Shown here piece after piece: positions 11,268 through 20,805 of a stretch of DNA of 64,000 nucleotides; within the stretch, counting starts at the first letter, position 1, and every line of letters starts with the position of its first letter. The notes beneath the pieces were generated by a model that was not told where the DNA came from, did no database searches, and was given only the letters and a program-made list of their open reading frames with translations. Source of the DNA: Kappaphycus alvarezii (Eukaryota > Rhodophyta > Florideophyceae > Gigartinales > Solieriaceae). Location: NCBI GenBank assembly GCA_002205965.3, contig NADL03000594.1:2728001-2792000 (forward strand), read 5' to 3'. The position numbers and the translations under genes were made by a program.

Positions 11268-11943
11268 TTAAGTATTGTTTGCGTAATTTAACGCGTCAGT
11301 GAACAAATCCCAATCCTTGGGATGATCAGCCACATAATGCCTCAAGGCAGCGATAATCTCTCTATTGAACCTTTCTGCTTGGCAGTTGGCCTGAGAATGG
11401 TACGTAGTCGTGAGGATTTGACTGATCATTAGGATCCTTGATACGTTTTGAAAGAACTTTGAGGTAAACTGTGTCCCATTATCGGACAACAACTTGGCCG
11501 GGGGGCTGTACACAAATCCCCAATTGTGCACAAATGCATAAGCAACTGCTGCTGCTGATATCCTCTTGAGAGGTACCGTTCGAACTAATTTAGAATACCG
11601 ATCCGTCATTACCAAAAGGTAACGATGAACACGTTTGGTCTTGATTAACTCACCTAAAAGGTAAATTGAAACAAACGCCAATGGAGCATCTGGCAGTAAG
11701 AGTTTCAACTCTTTGCGGTTCTTTCGAAACATGGCCTGGTTGCGGGCACAACTGATACAATGCCGTACTACGTCGTAGCAATCCATGGCCATGGAGGGCC
11801 AGTAGTAATCTATTGAAGGAGAATTTTACATCCGTCTCCCTTCTGGGTGACCTGCGGTCTGGGCATAATGCCCTATTCTTAACACTTTGTTTTGTAAAGA
11901 CTTTGGAATAACAATCTGTATCCTGTTTGAGGATAAGCGACAA
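11268..11943 (-). pseudogene. E1 integrase: zinc domain and catalytic core
   Basis: Two overlapping frames. The zinc half, read through 11735-11900, shows the HHCC pattern: H, then GH about seven residues later, then YYWPSM, then CISC. The core at 11268-11700 has VMTDRYSKLVRTVPL, LLSDNGTQF (second catalytic Asp) and NCQAERFNREI (catalytic Glu in AERFNR). The first catalytic Asp is not obvious: the usual VxxDxxG site reads YLLGEL. Frame changes between 11650-11943 and 11268-11792 break the protein. Family: Ty3/Gypsy integrase. Confidence 0.85.
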
Positions 11944-12308
11944 AGGTAACCTCCATAAGTTGTTTATGTCATGGGGAACGGGACAAATTCTCCCTTATCC
12001 AATTTTGCCATGACGGCTTTGCAAAAAGGATCTTAATCCTGTCCACGCCCTAACTCTTCGGGAGTTATTGCGACGAACTCATCGAATTCGGTAACTGGGC
12101 TCTGGAGAGCGAATTATTTATCTACGAATTCATCGTAGTTGTCCATTTCCTCATTAGGATCATGATTTTCTTCTTGCTCCTTGCATAGGAGACATAAAGA
12201 CGTTTCTACACATAAGAAACATGGAATTTCTTCGTTGATGTCAACTGTTGTGGCTCCTGTTGTCTCAAGACGTGAGAGCGCATCGGCTTGGGTGCTAGCA
12301 CGCCCTTT
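11944..12308 (-). pseudogene. E1 RNase H tail and RNase H-integrase linker
   Basis: The minus strand gives a QADALSRLET segment, the usual end of the RNase H/tether region in Ty3/Gypsy pol, then an acidic linker rich in E, N and D, then a TTYGGYLCRLSSNRIQIVIP stretch that leads into the integrase zinc domain. Stops are present. Confidence 0.55.
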
Positions 12309-12761
12309 CTAATACCTGACTTTGAATTCAAGCTCACTTAGGCGAAGAAGCCATCTTGTTAATCGTCCTGATGGATCATTATTCATGAGCCTTCTTAAAG
12401 ATGCATGATAGGTGTTCACAATGAACTTTCCCATTAGTAAGTAAATCCTTAATAAGTCTAGTGCCCACACCATTGCTAGGCACTCCAACTCTGAAACAGA
12501 GTATCCGGTTTCTGTATCTATTAATGTTCTCGAAAAGAACCCAATCGGTTTCCTTTCACCATAAGGGTGAGTCTGGAATAACACAGCTCCAAGCTGAATC
12601 TTGGATTCATCCGTATCAAAGGAGTATGGCAACCCTGGCTTAAGTAAAGCCAATACCGGTGGCGAAGCAATCGCCTCTCTCAACGCATGGAACGCTTGTT
12701 CCTCTTCATGACCAAAAGGTCGCAATATCTCAGATTCTCCTTTTCGTAGGAGCTTGAACAA
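12309..12761 (-). pseudogene. E1 RNase H
   Basis: A 150-codon frame with the Ty3/Gypsy RNase H pattern: YSFDTDESKIQLGAVLFQ (first catalytic Asp in TDES), RKPIGFFSRTL, GYSVSELECLAMVWAL (catalytic Glu) and a VNTYHASLR box where the family has a TDHxxL motif, so the third acidic position is lost. It ends with RWLLRLSELEFKVRY. Seven perfect stem-loops of five to six base pairs lie within the 188 bases 12488-12675 inside this coding region. Confidence 0.85.
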
Positions 12762-12800
12762 GGGATGTGCGATACGCGTAAAATTCCGAATTAAACGTCT

Positions 12801-13453
12801 CTAGACGTTACATAAACCCAAAAAGCTTCTTAGCTGAGTTCGATTCTTAGGAATCTTTGCCTCCTTCAATGCCGCTAAACCGACATAATCGATCCCAAGC
12901 CCTCCTCTCTTAATAACATGACCAAGATATTTGATCTTATCGGTGAAAAATTCACACTTTCTCAACTTGAGAGTAACACCTGCCCTTTTAAGTGTCTTTA
13001 AGATTTCATCCACATGATAAATGTGTTCCCCGCCATTGCGAGAGAAGATTATTGTGTCATCTAAGTTCACGAGACACTTTTCCACTTGTACGGCGACAAA
13101 AGAATGTCGATAGCACGTTGAAACGTGGCATGCGCGTTGATTAAACCAAAGGGCATCCGTAGAAAACGGAACACACCACTGTGGCATGTGAATGCCGTTT
13201 TGTCCCGATCTTCTTCGGCGACGGGTATCTGCCAGTATCCCCAATTAGCGTTGAGCGCTGTGAATATCTTTGACTCTCCTAAACAGTCTATGCACTCGTC
13301 CATACGAGGAATAGGATAAGTATCCCTTACCGTAACTGCATTCAGTTTCCTAAAGTCGATACAAAATCGCATGGAACCATCTGGTTTTGGAACCAGCAAA
13401 ACGGGCGACGCCCACTCTGACCGTGCCGGCTCGATTATTCCGGCCTTCAACAT
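12801..13453 (-). pseudogene. E1 reverse transcriptase
   Basis: Two frames (13067-13453, 12801-13244) joined by a frameshift near 13090. The first has SEWASPVLLVPKPDGSMRFC, RKLNAVT and MPFGLINAHATFQRA (motif B). Motif A reads ALNANWGYWQI, so the first catalytic Asp is Asn (codon AAC). Motif C, in the second frame, reads VNLDDTIIFS in place of the usual YLDD, with the two Asp kept. Then come LRKCEFF and YLGHVI. Assignment to Ty3/Gypsy RT is certain; activity is unlikely. Confidence 0.92.
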
Positions 13454-14152
13454 CTATTGGACCTGTTGTCCTTCTATTTCTCTGGCCTTCTGGCCTGCAC
13501 GATACGGTTCCTGTGCTATAGGCCCCGTCCCGGGGAATAACTCAATACGATGTTTCGTAGTCTTGATTTCCCCAAGGGAACCGTCCCACTTTGAGGAATA
13601 CTTCCTCAGCATTTTACGAAAACGCTCTCTTAGAGCTTCGGGCACATGATTAAGGTCAAGGTCATCCACTTCTGAGAGTGTAGTATTATTTGCTACAGCC
13701 TTTGTGGCTTCCCTTTCCTGTGAATCATCATGATTCTTTTTCACTTTTCCCTCCTCAAGGGATTGTTCAACTTGTACCTTTGGGGTACTCAACTAGGATG
13801 CATGAGCATCATCTTTTCTCGTTGACTCATGAGAGTCTTTTGCTTTCTCCTTGGTAACTCCGAGTACCTCTCCCAACATGATGGGTCTGTCGACTATTGC
13901 AGTTGGATGCGACAATTTGGTAGCAACCACTTGATTTTTGAATACCCGTTTTGGGATTTTAGTGAAGTTTGATCTTAGCAACTTTAATTTTTGGTCGCGT
14001 TCGACCTGTACAAATCCATTATCAATGTCTATTCCATGAAGTTCATGTAACTTCTGTAGTAGTTGGACAACCAATAATCCGTACCATTTACAGGTAACTT
14101 TAATTAACATCTGAGAGTCCGGGGGAATCAAGAACGATTGTGCAAAACGCAC
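13454..14152 (-). pseudogene. E1 protease-reverse transcriptase linker
   Basis: Two frames (13793-14152, 13454-13792). The right one encodes a V-T-C-K-W-Y-G-L-L-V-V-type segment and a VVATKLSHPTAIVDR stretch, comparable to the spacer after Ty3/Gypsy proteases. The left one ends with KTTKHRIELFPGTGPIAQEP, the HxIxLxxGxxPI motif that precedes RT in this family. An in-frame stop at 13790-13792 separates them. Confidence 0.7.
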
Positions 14153-14351
14153 CTTGTTTGATACTCACTTTTGCGAACTTTCTTTCTGCTCCGGTGGAAC
14201 CGGAAAGTTGAACCCTTCCTTCAACAAATGCTCTCTAATTATCGGAACGGTAGATCCGTCCTCTAATTCCACAATCCTCTTTCTAGGATTTATCGTTTCG
14301 ACAAATCTGTCACAGTAATCTGCACCGAGAATTACGGGTGCTGCTAGTCTA

Positions 14352-14783
14352 TCACATGAAGACTACTTCTACAAGAAGTCTTCCAAGCCTAACAGGCGAC
14401 GAAATTGTTCCTCTCATTTCGAGTGGATTATTATTTGCATCGCAAATATCAGGCAATGGTCCTGAATGGATCCTGTGTCCCAACTCCGGGGGAAGTTCAC
14501 TTCTTCTTATGAAGTTTGGTACCGCGCCAGTGTCTAACAATGCTAACGAACGTCTCATAAGAGACACTGCAATACCAATGTCTACAAAGACCTTGTAATT
14601 TCTCTTGGCGAGAATGAGTATCCTACCTGGGCACTTCGGGTTATGGTATCTGACCCATGATTGGGTGAGTAATAACGTTGAGCATGTTTTCGTCGTGAAA
14701 ATAATCCTCTTGCATTCGATAACCACTTTGTCCTCTTGTACTTTTGAAACCAATAACTGGGTTGGGGAGCGGGGTAGTGACAC
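14352..14783 (-). pseudogene. E1 aspartic protease
   Basis: A 143-codon frame whose active site reads LALLDTGAVPNFI, the D-T-G-A triad region of retropepsins, preceded by a VFVDIGIAVSLM strand. It is followed by a GTISSPVRLG segment typical of the flap-distal half. It lies between the nucleocapsid region (15100-15142) and the RT linker, in normal pol order. The second half runs on after stops to about 14160. Confidence 0.8.
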
Positions 14784-14789
14784 TCCCGA

Positions 14790-15540
14790 GTGAGGCGTAG
14801 CCTTTCCTCTTCCCTCAATGGGAACTCCCTCTTCAAAATTTTCGACTTGGTTATGATGACCTTTTGTTCACCATGCCCTTGTGAGCTATGTTGAGGTGAA
14901 GACATCTCTTGCGAAACTTGTGCCTGGCCCACCTGTCTATTTCCGTCCCACACTGACATGGTTGCCGGTGTGCCGGTCTCTTGCTGAGCCATGAATTGGC
15001 GTATTCTTTCATAACTTGTGCTAGAAATACTTGATTTCTCCATGGGCGACAACGATTCGTAGTTCCTAAGAACTGTCACCATATCCTTCAAAGGAAGAAC
15101 TCAGTCTGTTGAGACGTGACCGTGCTTGTAACACTCATAACAAATAATGTTATACCGACGCGGAACCTGTTGAGGTTGCTGCTGCGTGCATTTGCTAACC
15201 CAACCTGGACGACCAAATTTGGTTCTATTGTCCTGATAAGGAAGTATTTGTGCATTATGCACTCTAATGGGGCCTTCCAAGGCTAGTTTCTGTTGATCGA
15301 CATCGAATGTTGAACTGTTTCTTGTGAAACACTTAGTTCTTCCGAAGAGGAAGGTTGTTCTGAAGTACCCTCTTGTAAGAGGTGAACCTCCTCGTACGGT
15401 TGACCATGATGGTCTATTTTATGGGACTCTCGTGAGTCCGAAGGGGATTGAATTAGGTTGTTTGGACCTCGTGATGTCCACCTTGGGTGGAGTGTTCCGG
15501 TGGGCGACGACGCCCTTCTTGTCGTCGTTGGATTGACCAA
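14790..15540 (-). pseudogene. E1 nucleocapsid region of gag with broken zinc knuckle
   Basis: Read leftward, this is the C-terminal part of gag. At 15104-15142 it encodes CYECYKHGHVSTD followed at 15101-15103 by TGA, where a CX2CX4HX4C knuckle should have its last Cys. A single-base change thus destroyed the knuckle and ended the frame. Around it are Gln, Ser and Arg-rich low-complexity segments (15283-15540 and 14582-15091). Short stem-loops are frequent here too. Confidence 0.65.
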
Positions 15541-15564
15541 CTTGTTATCAAACGAAACTTTTCG

Positions 15565-16133
15565 TTAAACATGAGCTCTTGCTCTAACTGCTTCGCCCTC
15601 TGCCTGGACATAGTGTAACAGTTCCAAAAAGTAAATCTTACGATGCGATTCGCGATATCTCGCAACTGCTGTCTTCGTGGTCTCGTCGAGACCGTCGACA
15701 AACATGGTCATTAACTCCTGGGAGGAGTGTACATTCCCACAACGGTTTGAACAGTCCGTCAAACGCATGTAATATGCCTTATCTTCCTCATTAGGAAGCT
15801 GTTGTATATCTCTAAGCTGCATAACAGCATTTTGAATGGAGTCATTCGTTGCAAAGCTTCTAAGAAGCCATTGAACCGCCTCTGTCCAAGAGGTTATCCC
15901 TCCCTGATCAGGGCTTGTCGTTTCCAAAACCGATCGGAACATTCACCGAGTTTTCCACGAAGGAAATCCGGCAGTACTCTGAAAGGTTGTGCCTCCGTTA
16001 TACCTTGTAGTTTGAACTCCCGCACTAACTTCTGCAAGAAGTCGAGAATAACAATGGGGTCGTCCTCTGTGAAATGGTCCTCCTTGTGGAGTTTGGTACT
16101 GATACGCCGCGCGTAATCGCGAACCTTTCCCAA
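15565..16133 (-). pseudogene. E1 gag capsid (retrotransposon gag domain)
   Basis: Frames 15894-16133 and 15565-15942 overlap. They encode a helical capsid-like domain: FTEDDPIVILDFLQKLVREFK, then SWTEAVQWLLRSFATNDSIQNAVMQL, then EDKAYYMRLTDCSNRCGN, ending LMTMFVDGLDE. The order matches the E2 capsid at 28336-29121 (SASDPITVLGFLARFRDAC, then LVNFLLRTFETDE). Role in the family: forms the virus-like particle shell. A frameshift near 15920 interrupts it. Perfect stems lie within it, for example CTTCCT-CATT-AGGAAG at 15783-15798 and GGTCTC-GTC-GAGACC at 15679-15693. Confidence 0.75.
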
Positions 16134-16139
16134 TTCACG

Positions 16140-17129
16140 GGACGTTAAACGTTGGGATTTGTTATCCAGTCGATATATCCTTTAGGACAAAATCCTTTCA
16201 AAAAGGTGGTTGGTTGGCTTGAGCTCTCGTAGCCCTTCCCATGAGGGACCACGACGACCTCTTCTCGTCAATGTAGAAGTTGACCTTCTATTTGAAGTAG
16301 TCTTCTTAGACTTTCCTGTTCTCTTGTATCCTCTGGATCGCTTACTCTTGAAGGTCTTACCTTTCTTATCAACCGATTGTTCCGTAGTGGAACTACTTTC
16401 ACTGGGCGAACAATGGCCACCTTCACTATCCTCACCATCTGAGGTTTCCGACGAGCTGGAGCTCGAACTTGAACTTGGATCCGACGGACCCTGATACCTA
16501 TTTTTCCTAGAGTTTCTTACTTTCTTGTTCCTGCTGGAACTTTTCCGTGACTTTCTCGAAGTCCTTTCATTCTTCGTCCCATCATGGGACTTTTCCTGCG
16601 TTGGTCCATGTGGATCTTCTTGAATACATGAAGCCCTTTCTTCCTCTAATGTTGCTTAAGCAACCGTTAGCTCGGGGTGATCACCCCTTAACTCACTTAA
16701 ATTTCCTTCAAGTATCGCTAACCTGCGCGCAATGCGCTCAAACATATCATCATTATGATGCTTTTCTTTCGCCATGCCTTCTAAGGCTTGATTCACATCC
16801 ATCCGGGTGACAAACAAACTATTCCTTAAGGAATTTAACACATCCTTGGACTCAGAAGAGCCCTCAAACTGCACTTCAATCGCGGAGACACTAGTCTCCA
16901 GTTTCTAAACCTTTTCAAAGGTCTCTTTTTCAAATCGGGCAACCGCCTCTTTAAGTACGTTCACTTCAGTAGTGATCGTTTCTTTGCACTGCTCTAAAAT
17001 AGAGCGTTGTTCCGATGACTCTTGTGGAGCATCTTCACCACAAGCTGTAGAGGTTCTGGCATGGTTCCGTCCTCCACGTGAGGAGTTGGAACCTGTTCGC
17101 GTGACTCGATGAGTCGTAGACATTATCAA
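16140..17129 (-). pseudogene. E1 gag N-terminal part
   Basis: Starts with an ATG-led Thr/Arg/Ser-rich segment, then a long probable coiled coil (16656-17129) rich in E, K and L, broken by an in-frame TAG near 16904. Next is a very Ser- and Lys-rich stretch (16200-16520) with runs of Ser and basic residues, likely nucleic-acid binding. It corresponds in position to the E2 gag N-terminus at 29858-30601, though the sequences are not alignable by eye. The start at 17129 or the next ATG at 17123 is plausible, about 95 nt after the primer-binding site. Confidence 0.6.
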
Positions 17130-17222
17130 AAAATTCGATTAATAAACAATGGGTCGCAATAACCTCTTTTCAAAAACACAAAGGTCAGTAGGACCAAGAA
17201 AACTCTTCCAAACGAAGGACGC

Positions 17223-17240
17223 TTCTAGGTCGGGAGACCA
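17223..17240 (-). other. E1 primer-binding site
   Basis: Six bases inside the 5' LTR the minus strand reads TGGTCTCCCGACCTAGAA, which begins with the TGG that pairs with a tRNA CCA end. The same 18 bases lie at the same place in E2 (30715-30732). The implied tRNA 3' end has acceptor strand TCGGGAG, discriminator A and T-stem CTAGG; I cannot name the tRNA. Confidence 0.8.
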
Positions 17241-17246
17241 GAATTT

Positions 17247-18002
17247 CGTAGTGGAACAGGCACGACGGGGGTGATCTAGGAGCGAACCGGGAAAACCGAT
17301 CTGTATTGGATCGAGGACAAACTGACTATTAGAGTCAAAAAGGTTCTCGAGAAGAGAATGGGGAAAGACGCGCACAAGTGCAATGGAAAAGGGCAACGCA
17401 AAGAGCCAAAGAAAGAACACGCACCACGCGTGAATGTAACGCAGCGCAAAGCGCATTGAAAAGGGCAGTAGCCAGGGATACACGTCCTCCACGCAAAGGG
17501 ACGAGGGATACAGTCCTTCCAATAGGACAAAGACAAAAGGAATAGGTATGAATCTGACGCAGCGCGACGGTCTTAAATAGCCAAGCTGGCGGGCGGGGGC
17601 CGAAGGGGATAGTAGCTACTATAGCTGCACGCGCGGCGCCTCAACGAAAAGGGAACGTTGGATGCAGGAGCCACAACTAGAGCCGAAACCGAACAACGGT
17701 GAAGAAGACGGTACCTCCGGTAAATTTACTAGTGGTGGTGCGATCTCGCACCAGAATAAATACTAAGTTAAAGTTACTAGCTAGTAGTTAGGACAAGTGT
17801 CACTCTGTTAGTTGATTAGCCCAAAATAAATATCAGGTCCAGGTATTGGACCGCCACTTTCCCGATAGGGTCTCGACCATGGGCCTAGAGGGCCACTGCA
17901 AATAAACTGTAAATACCATAGTACAGTAACAGTGTGGCACGCGCCACCTACTATAAAATACACATTGACTTTTCAAATCAATAAAAGTCCTATTGCACTA
18001 CA
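17247..18002 (-). repeat. E1 5' LTR (right copy)
   Basis: 756-bp repeat of 3865-4620, with about six substitutions by eye. Its outer end reads TTGCACTACA and is followed by the AGATG duplication at 18003-18007. Its inner end reads CGTAGTGGAA, two changes from the perfect terminus. Confidence 0.93.
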
Positions 18003-18007
18003 AGATG

Positions 18008-18243
18008 TAGTGGTTTCTTCAAATTGCCATTCTAGTTTGCCCACTCGTTGTTCTTTTGCGCAAATAGTAGAATCATCTCCGAGGGAAATAAGAACAAAGC
18101 AAGACTGAGCGTCATTGAGTCTAGTACTGTATGGTGTAAGGTGCATCGTTACCCAGAGTCCAATATGAGCAGATCTGAGGTTTGTGGACGAACTATAATA
18201 GCTCTGGTCTTCGCAACTGCAGCTCTACTTCTATTGTTGCAGC
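18008..18243 (-). pseudogene. Copia B remnant: protease N-terminal part
   Basis: The minus strand encodes LLILDSG followed by a stop and then MHLTPYSTRLNDAQS, which together match a Copia protease active site (W-x-LDSGAxxHMTP). The sequence stays open up to the AGATG duplication of E1 and resumes at 3859 leftward. Thus this is the upstream half of the Copia B protease. Confidence 0.7.
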
Positions 18244-18251
18244 TGGTATAA

Positions 18252-18900
18252 TTATACTTGTTATAGTTCTTCTATTTCCTATCCGATAAGTAACCAACTT
18301 CATTTGCGTTTTGAAATTTGGTTTTTTTGTTTTCTCGAAGGTTGAGACTACTATTTGGATTACGAGGGTTAAGAAAACAATTCATTGTCGTGTACCCAGT
18401 TCTCTTGGAGATGCAACACTTTTTTCTGGCAGAATTGATTCTCTCATTTCGAATGTTGGGGAGGGAACGATAACATCGAGTGAACGAGAGGATAATGTGT
18501 CCCACGTAACATTTTCAGAAGGTAGATTCTTGATGGTAGCACAAACAGGATACAGTTGCGGGTGGTAAATAGAAGAAACCAAGAACGCAACCGCCAGTTC
18601 TTCTGATAGCTTCGTCTCCGTACTTGCAAGTAATTCAACGGGCTTATCCATCCTGTCAATGGACTTACCCATGTTTTTTCCTGTACTTGGATATCGAAGT
18701 GTTACTAGCTCGCACGTTTTAGCAATACTGGATACTGTATATTTTGACGCATATCTACCGTCAAGTCGTTTAAGCATCTTATAGGGATGTCTAATTTCGG
18801 ATTGGACGACGTGTAATGCTTCATTTGGGAGAGCGGCGGCGATAATAGCAATTAATTTCTTCTGGTTGCTTTCTAACTCTATTCGCTTCTTGTCATCACT
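18252..18900 (-). pseudogene. Copia B remnant: gag with decayed zinc knuckle
   Basis: Frame 18382-18777 encodes a Copia gag: a KRLDGRYASKYTVSSIA segment, then KSIDRMDKPVELL, EELAVAFLVSSIYHPQLYPV and NVTWDTLSSRSLDV, matching the helical order of UBN2-type gag proteins. Just downstream, at about 18350-18415, KCCISKRTGYTTMNCFLNP is a CCHC knuckle with its second Cys and its His replaced. Frameshifts separate the parts. Confidence 0.7.
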
Positions 18901-19111
18901 AGAATAGGGATTAAGACTGTGCTAAATGACATTTCCTATTCCTTTGGCATCGCAAGCAGCTTCGATTCTAATGCGCTAAATGTTTTAGTCATCCTTCTCG
19001 TCGTATGCCCTAATTCGAATTTTGTCTGTCTCAGTTCTGTGAGTGAAGGGAATTAGAACAATAATGAGAGATATATCGATAAACACACTATTGTGTGTAG
19101 ACCCAATAACC

Positions 19112-19311
19112 TGTCAGAAAGAAAGCAGTAGGCACGACAAAGAGTTGCCTCCGAGGTGAGAGCAAGAAGAGCTCTCACAAAAAGGGCTTTATATATGATA
19201 GATGTAGCATAAGGAACATAGGCAATTAAATATAAGTGGTTGTGATACTAAAAAGATACGACCGTACAATTTGAAATATTTGAAACATCATAAATCATCT
19301 TGATACTAACA
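19112..19311 (-). repeat. Possible Copia B 5' LTR
   Basis: On the minus strand a 200-base block starts with TGTTAGTATCA and ends with TTTCTGACA, with a TATATAAAG box inside near 19190. TGTTAG starts and TATATAA boxes are usual in Copia LTRs, and it sits upstream of the Copia B gag. No second copy exists in the window and the primer-binding site is unclear, so the borders are tentative. Confidence 0.4.
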
Positions 19312-19932
19312 ACTACCGACTGTTGAATACCGAGGGCTTTTTTGTGTTGAGCGCTTTATCATTGTAGTTTTTTTGCTGATGCTAACTCAAACGTCCCTTT
19401 TTCCCTCAGTCAAACCCAGTTGTTTATACTAAGATCGCAAAGTAGTTCTGCTACACCACCACATTCAAACCTGCCCAAAAACTTACGTAAGTTCCCTTAT
19501 TTTAGAGTAGCCTTCATTAGAGACTACAATTTTCCATAGTAGGGAAATGCCCACAAACATCCCTCGAAGTATTGCACATAACGATAATTCTAAGCCACAC
19601 TTCAAATCCGGTCTCGGGGATGTAAACAAAACGATACATCTTGTGAGATCAAATTGATAGCGATGTTACAGTACTTAATAAATGGAAAGTTGTTGTCAGG
19701 GGGTAATTTATTGGGAAGGACCAGAACGAACATTTCGGTTGGGTGAATTTAGAGTTTTGGAATTGTTCTGTTCCTAACACTTAAAGTTTTTTTGTTTCTC
19801 TCTGGGCGAAAACGAAAACGACGGCCACAAAGAAGACGAAACCGCAGGAGCACGAGAACATAGAAATGAATTCGGAACAAAGGAAGTGGGATCGAAATTC
19901 CATGGGGGAAAGTTCTGGCTGTTTTACTCTTG
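19312..19932. other. Unassigned spacer before E3
   Basis: About 620 bases with no recognised gene or repeat. The short minus-strand frames at its right end run into the E3 LTR. It is the sequence into which E3 inserted. Confidence 0.4.
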
Positions 19933-19937
19933 GAAGA

Positions 19938-20236
19938 TGTTGTAATGAAATGTTTCTGAACATTATTTTGGCATGCTGCGCTGGCACTGAAATACAAATT
20001 TTATTTTCTATTATTTTTAAAGGGGTGCTTTGTGTTGTACTGTAGCGGTGCAGAGCTGGCAAAGGTACTGCGCAGGTGCTACAAATTTCGACAGTTCGTA
20101 ACCGTATATAAGGAGGGGTACGAGTGAAATTTTAGGAGCACTTAGGGACCAGCAAGCCCTAGTTGGACGCTCTTTCCACGAAGTCACACACAACATAGAG
20201 TATAAAGCAAGTTGACAGACAACTTCAGGTCCAGTC
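19938..20236 (+). repeat. E3 5' LTR, left part
   Basis: First 299 bp of the E3 LTR, matching 35533 onward. It contains the TATATAAGGAGGGGTA promoter-like box near 20105. It ends in CAGTC, duplicated at 31272-31276 by the insertion of E2. Confidence 0.9.
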
Positions 20237-20772
20237 TGTGGGATAAAACCCCGCTCGCGGTAGTTGGTAGAGAGATCACCGGAAGGGTCGGTAGCGCTGG
20301 TTCGTTGACTGTAGATACCGAAGTATGAACGGGCTCAACAGAGAGAAGGCAGGGAAAAGGAAGGGCGGCACAACCCAGGGTGGAGGCGAGTCCGTCTTAG
20401 ACGCGCGACCGAGTGGTAAACAGAGGGAACGACCGAAAACGTGAGCGACGAGAGGGAAAACTACGCGTGAACGACGGTTAACCGAGGACGGTTTACAGTT
20501 AAGGAATGGTTCACACGTAAAAGTGCCTTACCTTTACTGTTGGCGGTTGGTATCGGCGGCGGCCGTATGTATAGGCCGACCCCAGGGTTTTTGGCCCCAA
20601 ATAAATATCTACAGTAAGCTAATAAATATCTACCTACTTACAGTTAGCTATATTACACTATCAACTACACTGAATAGGGATCGCCGGCAATCCGGATTAC
20701 ACGTGGCCAACACCCAAACCCCAATTAACGTACACTGTGCGCGTACCAGCGCAACTCCGCAATTATACTACA
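20237..20772 (-). repeat. E2 3' LTR (left copy)
   Basis: 536-bp direct repeat of 30736-31271 with TG..CA ends. The plus-strand frame 20523-21224 starts inside it and crosses the putative intron of the antisense gene in the wrong frame, so I do not treat it as a gene. Confidence 0.92.
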
Positions 20773-20805
20773 ACTTCCCCTTCCTTAGTTGGGAACACGT
20801 CCTAG

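Larger units (their letters stand above)
3860..18007 (-). mobile_element. E1: Ty3/Gypsy chromovirus-like LTR retrotransposon with target duplication
   Basis: Complete element boundaries are visible. LTRs at 3865-4620 and 17247-18002 are both 756 bp. The left copy begins TGTAGTGCAA and ends TTGCACTACA, perfect inverted ends. A 5-bp duplication AGATG flanks the element at 3860-3864 and 18003-18007. The primer-binding site next to the right LTR and the order gag, protease, RT, RNase H, integrase, chromodomain on the minus strand set the orientation. The two LTRs differ at about six positions by eye, so insertion is recent. At 14.1 kb it is long for the family. The extra length is an antisense gene pair (5324-6953) and about 3 kb of hairpin-rich non-coding DNA. 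The pol frames are broken many times. Confidence 0.93.
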
